Of a DNA stretch of 18,064 nucleotides, positions 15,956 to 18,064 are shown piece after piece (position 1 is the stretch's first letter; every line of letters begins with the position of its first letter). Origin of the DNA: Hamiltosporidium magnivora (taxonomy: Eukaryota; Microsporidia; Dubosqiidae); contig PITI01000171.1 in assembly GCA_004325065.1 (NCBI GenBank), positions 1-18,064 of the forward strand. Reading direction: 5' to 3'. The notes under the pieces were generated by a model, which was not told the origin of the DNA, did no database searches, and saw only the letters and a program-made list of their open reading frames with translations. The position numbers were made by a program, and so were the translations under genes.

Positions 15956-17674
15956 ATGAATTTTTTTCGTAAGCAAATTAAAAAGGAAACATTCGATTCA
16001 GAATTACAACTGGAAATTATTTCTAATAGACTGGAGACATCACAGTATATTGAAGACAAATTAGATGCATTAAAACAGATTTATGAAATATCTTTAGTAG
16101 ATCCTTTTAAAGTTGGTATTATTTGTATGCAAAAACTTGTAAGTTCTATTCCTATTTTGACATCAACAAATCTTCAAGGTGATATTCTTCTAAAAATTTT
16201 TAAATCTTCCAACGGAAAAGAATTTTTAGATATGTTTATGCATAAAGAAGAAAATATAAAAATAATAGGAAATGCATTTACAGAACGTAAAGGGATATTT
16301 TTAGAGATATTAGAAATTTTAATACATTCTGATAACATAAAAGTGGCAAGTATTATATACAAAATGCCTGATTTGGTATTTAGTATTGTAAAAAGTTTAA
16401 AACATTCAAATATTTCATTTTTAGTTCCTTTATTAAAAGGAAATGAACATTTAAGAAGATCAATAGTTTTTGAAGGTATTTTTGAAGAACTTATTGAAAT
16501 TTCTGAAACCTCTGATGATTATTTACTTATAAATATTTTTAATTCGTTAATTTGTTTGCTTACAGAATGCCATTCTAATCAAAATTATTTTATTGAATTA
16601 AAAATAAATCGTATTTTAGAAATTTGGATGAAAAGAAATGCAATGGCATTTGATGTATATATGGCTCTTCTAGACATTTCAAATTCCAATTTTAAAAAAA
16701 TACAAAGTAATTTTGAAAATGATTATTTTATAAATTTGGCTTTTATAAGACACAGATACGATTTTATTTATCGTATTTTTTATAAAAATATTTCAATCAT
16801 TAAATATTATTTGGAAGAAAAAATAGAAACTCTAAAACTTTTTGATGTGTATTATGAATTAGAAAATAAATATCAAAAGAATTATTTATTTGATTTACTT
16901 GTAACATTTTTTACATATAAAAATATTAAAATAAAAATAATAGAAAATGATTGTAAATATAATTTTTATTGCCATGTTTTTCAAAATTTAAAAGAAATTG
17001 AAACGACTGAAAATGCGATCGATAAAGATTCAGTGGATAGTTTGATTTTAGAACTAATTAGTGAAGAAAAACTTAGTGAATTTCTTTTTGATATTTATAA
17101 GGTCAAAGAGTCTAGCAAATTATTTAATTTAAGTTATTTTGTATTTATTAATTTAATCAGAGAATTTATTACCCCTGAAAAACCATTATTGGCTTTTTTT
17201 ATAGAATTTTTACATGATTGTGACAAATCCCTTGAAGAAAAAGGCATCTGTGTATTATTTTTATTAGAAATAAAAATCAATATTTCCGAAATTAGAAAAA
17301 ACGAAGAATATTTGATGTCTTGCCTTTTAACCGCCCGTAAGCTATTCTGTAACATAGAAAGAGATAGTTGTATTTATTTCAGAGAAGAAATCATAAATTT
17401 TATAATTTCTCGAATTAATTATCAGCTTAAAAATATTTTTCAATATAAAGATTGTAATTCCTTAAGAACTGATTATATTAATAAAGGAGTATCACAAATC
17501 AAACAAGAAGATCCGATTAAAAAAGAACAAACAAATCCAACATCCCCTGATGTATCTTCTCCAAAAGAGACCAATCGTTTTTATACATTTTTCTCTAATG
17601 TCTCTTCAGCATTCGTACGAAACACACCAAAAAATAATGATGAAAATTCTAATTCAAATGTCTATGATTTATAG
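15956..17674 (+). CDS. USO1: Uso1/p115-like vesicle tether, head domain only
   Basis: Uso1/p115 tethers ER-derived vesicles to the Golgi. The 572-residue protein begins MNFFRKQ, like p115 (MNFLR), and residues 22-65 follow the family start: a short helix, then LDALKQIYEIS and VGIICMQKLV, matching the p115 repeat that ends in VGIxAMEHL. LLKGNEHLRRSIVFEGIFE (159-177) and SLICLLTECHSNQNYF (197-212) are hallmark Uso1 head blocks (NxxIRxIVxFExxFE and LLNLLxxNxSNQNFF). The remainder is helical and fits an armadillo-repeat fold. About the last 60 residues are rich in Pro, Ser, Asn and Lys and look disordered. The long coiled-coil tail of p115 (about 960 residues in all) and yeast Uso1 (about 1790) is absent. 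The stop at 17672-17674 is a plain TAG, with no coding continuation seen after it. Confidence 0.85.
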   Translation: MNFFRKQIKKETFDSELQLEIISNRLETSQYIEDKLDALKQIYEISLVDPFKVGIICMQKLVSSIPILTSTNLQGDILLKIFKSSNGKEFLDMFMHKEENIKIIGNAFTERKGIFLEILEILIHSDNIKVASIIYKMPDLVFSIVKSLKHSNISFLVPLLKGNEHLRRSIVFEGIFEELIEISETSDDYLLINIFNSLICLLTECHSNQNYFIELKINRILEIWMKRNAMAFDVYMALLDISNSNFKKIQSNFENDYFINLAFIRHRYDFIYRIFYKNISIIKYYLEEKIETLKLFDVYYELENKYQKNYLFDLLVTFFTYKNIKIKIIENDCKYNFYCHVFQNLKEIETTENAIDKDSVDSLILELISEEKLSEFLFDIYKVKESSKLFNLSYFVFINLIREFITPEKPLLAFFIEFLHDCDKSLEEKGICVLFLLEIKINISEIRKNEEYLMSCLLTARKLFCNIERDSCIYFREEIINFIISRINYQLKNIFQYKDCNSLRTDYINKGVSQIKQEDPIKKEQTNPTSPDVSSPKETNRFYTFFSNVSSAFVRNTPKNNDENSNSNVYDL

Positions 17675-17850
17675 AATAATATTTTAAAGAATTCCATTTC
17701 ATAAAGGTAATATTCATAAAATAATTAGATGATCAGTTATTAAATATATTTATTTATACAATCTTATTTTGATTAAATTAGAAAATGCTCGCTGACATTT
17801 GTATTTTCTGCTATTCAAAGTATTTAGTTTGAGCTTTTCATTTTCATTTT
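17675..17850. other. Spacer after the USO1-like gene
   Basis: A short AT-rich 3' flank with no gene. It leads directly into the minisatellite at the right edge. Confidence 0.4.
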
Positions 17851-18064
17851 CTTTATTTATATTTTATATTCTTAAAGCAATTAATTTTTAGTCAATAATT
17901 CATTTCTATTAAACTTCACACTTTCTTTATTTATATTTTATATTCTAATTTTAATTTTTAGTCAATAATTCAATTCTTTTAAACTTCACCCTTTCTTTAT
18001 TCATATTTTATATTCTTTAAGCAATCAAATTTTAGTCAATAATTCATTTCTATTAAACTTCACA
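17851..18064 (+). repeat. 70-74-bp tandem minisatellite running off the right edge
   Basis: Three head-to-tail units start at 17851, 17925 and 17995 (74, 70 and at least 70 bases). Each holds CTTTATT[TC]ATATTTTATATTC, then a variable segment, then TTTTAGTCAATAATTCA and TTAAACTTCAC. The middle unit has lost the AAAGCAATT segment that units 1 and 3 keep in part. The array is cut by the window end, so its true length is unknown. Confidence 0.92.

Noticed and set aside
16174..17355. Minus-strand frames inside the USO1-like gene
   Set aside because: They are antisense to a conserved protein and have no independent support.

Overview
The window looks like nuclear DNA from a microsporidian. It is very AT-rich and has six intronless, eukaryote-only genes, several of them clearly shorter than their yeast or animal counterparts. 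Three of the six genes carry a C-rich motif within a few bases of the start codon, a feature described for microsporidian genes. Spacers are long: by my count only about 36% of the window is intact coding sequence. That fits an expanded, gene-poor microsporidian genome of the Edhazardia, Hamiltosporidium or Anncaliia kind rather than a compact Encephalitozoon-like one. The species is inference; no rRNA gene is present to settle it.

Layout. The left edge (1-715) is the 3' part of a dead mariner-type transposon: a frameshifted transposase pseudogene and a 3' end that resembles plant or Stowaway mariner termini and carries a 24-bp direct repeat. It is followed by ORC2 (1436-2218, +), dolichyldiphosphatase (3768-4229, +), a GH19 chitinase (6416-7174, +) converging on VPS53 (7272-8954, -), a 4.4-kb gene-free region with decayed repeats (8955-13334), a SUZ12-like Polycomb protein (13335-14510, -), a 300-bp AAAATTC microsatellite, and a USO1/p115-like tether (15956-17674, +). 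A 70-74-bp minisatellite runs off the right edge.

The genes are not an operon; each has its own long spacer, and only the chitinase and VPS53 are close (97 bases, tail to tail). By function they cover replication initiation (ORC2), lipid-carrier recycling in the ER (dolichyldiphosphatase), ER-Golgi tethering (USO1) and endosome-to-Golgi tethering (VPS53), chitin turnover (GH19), and a probable chromatin-silencing subunit (SUZ12-like). The last is the most surprising member, because it suggests a Polycomb repressive complex 2 in a strongly reduced parasite.

The spacers are not featureless. Patches of visibly higher GC stand out and appear to be decayed mobile elements. One family occurs three times in the same orientation (about 2620-3000, 11480-11875 and 14826-14945), the first two copies aligning at an almost constant offset of 8860 bases.
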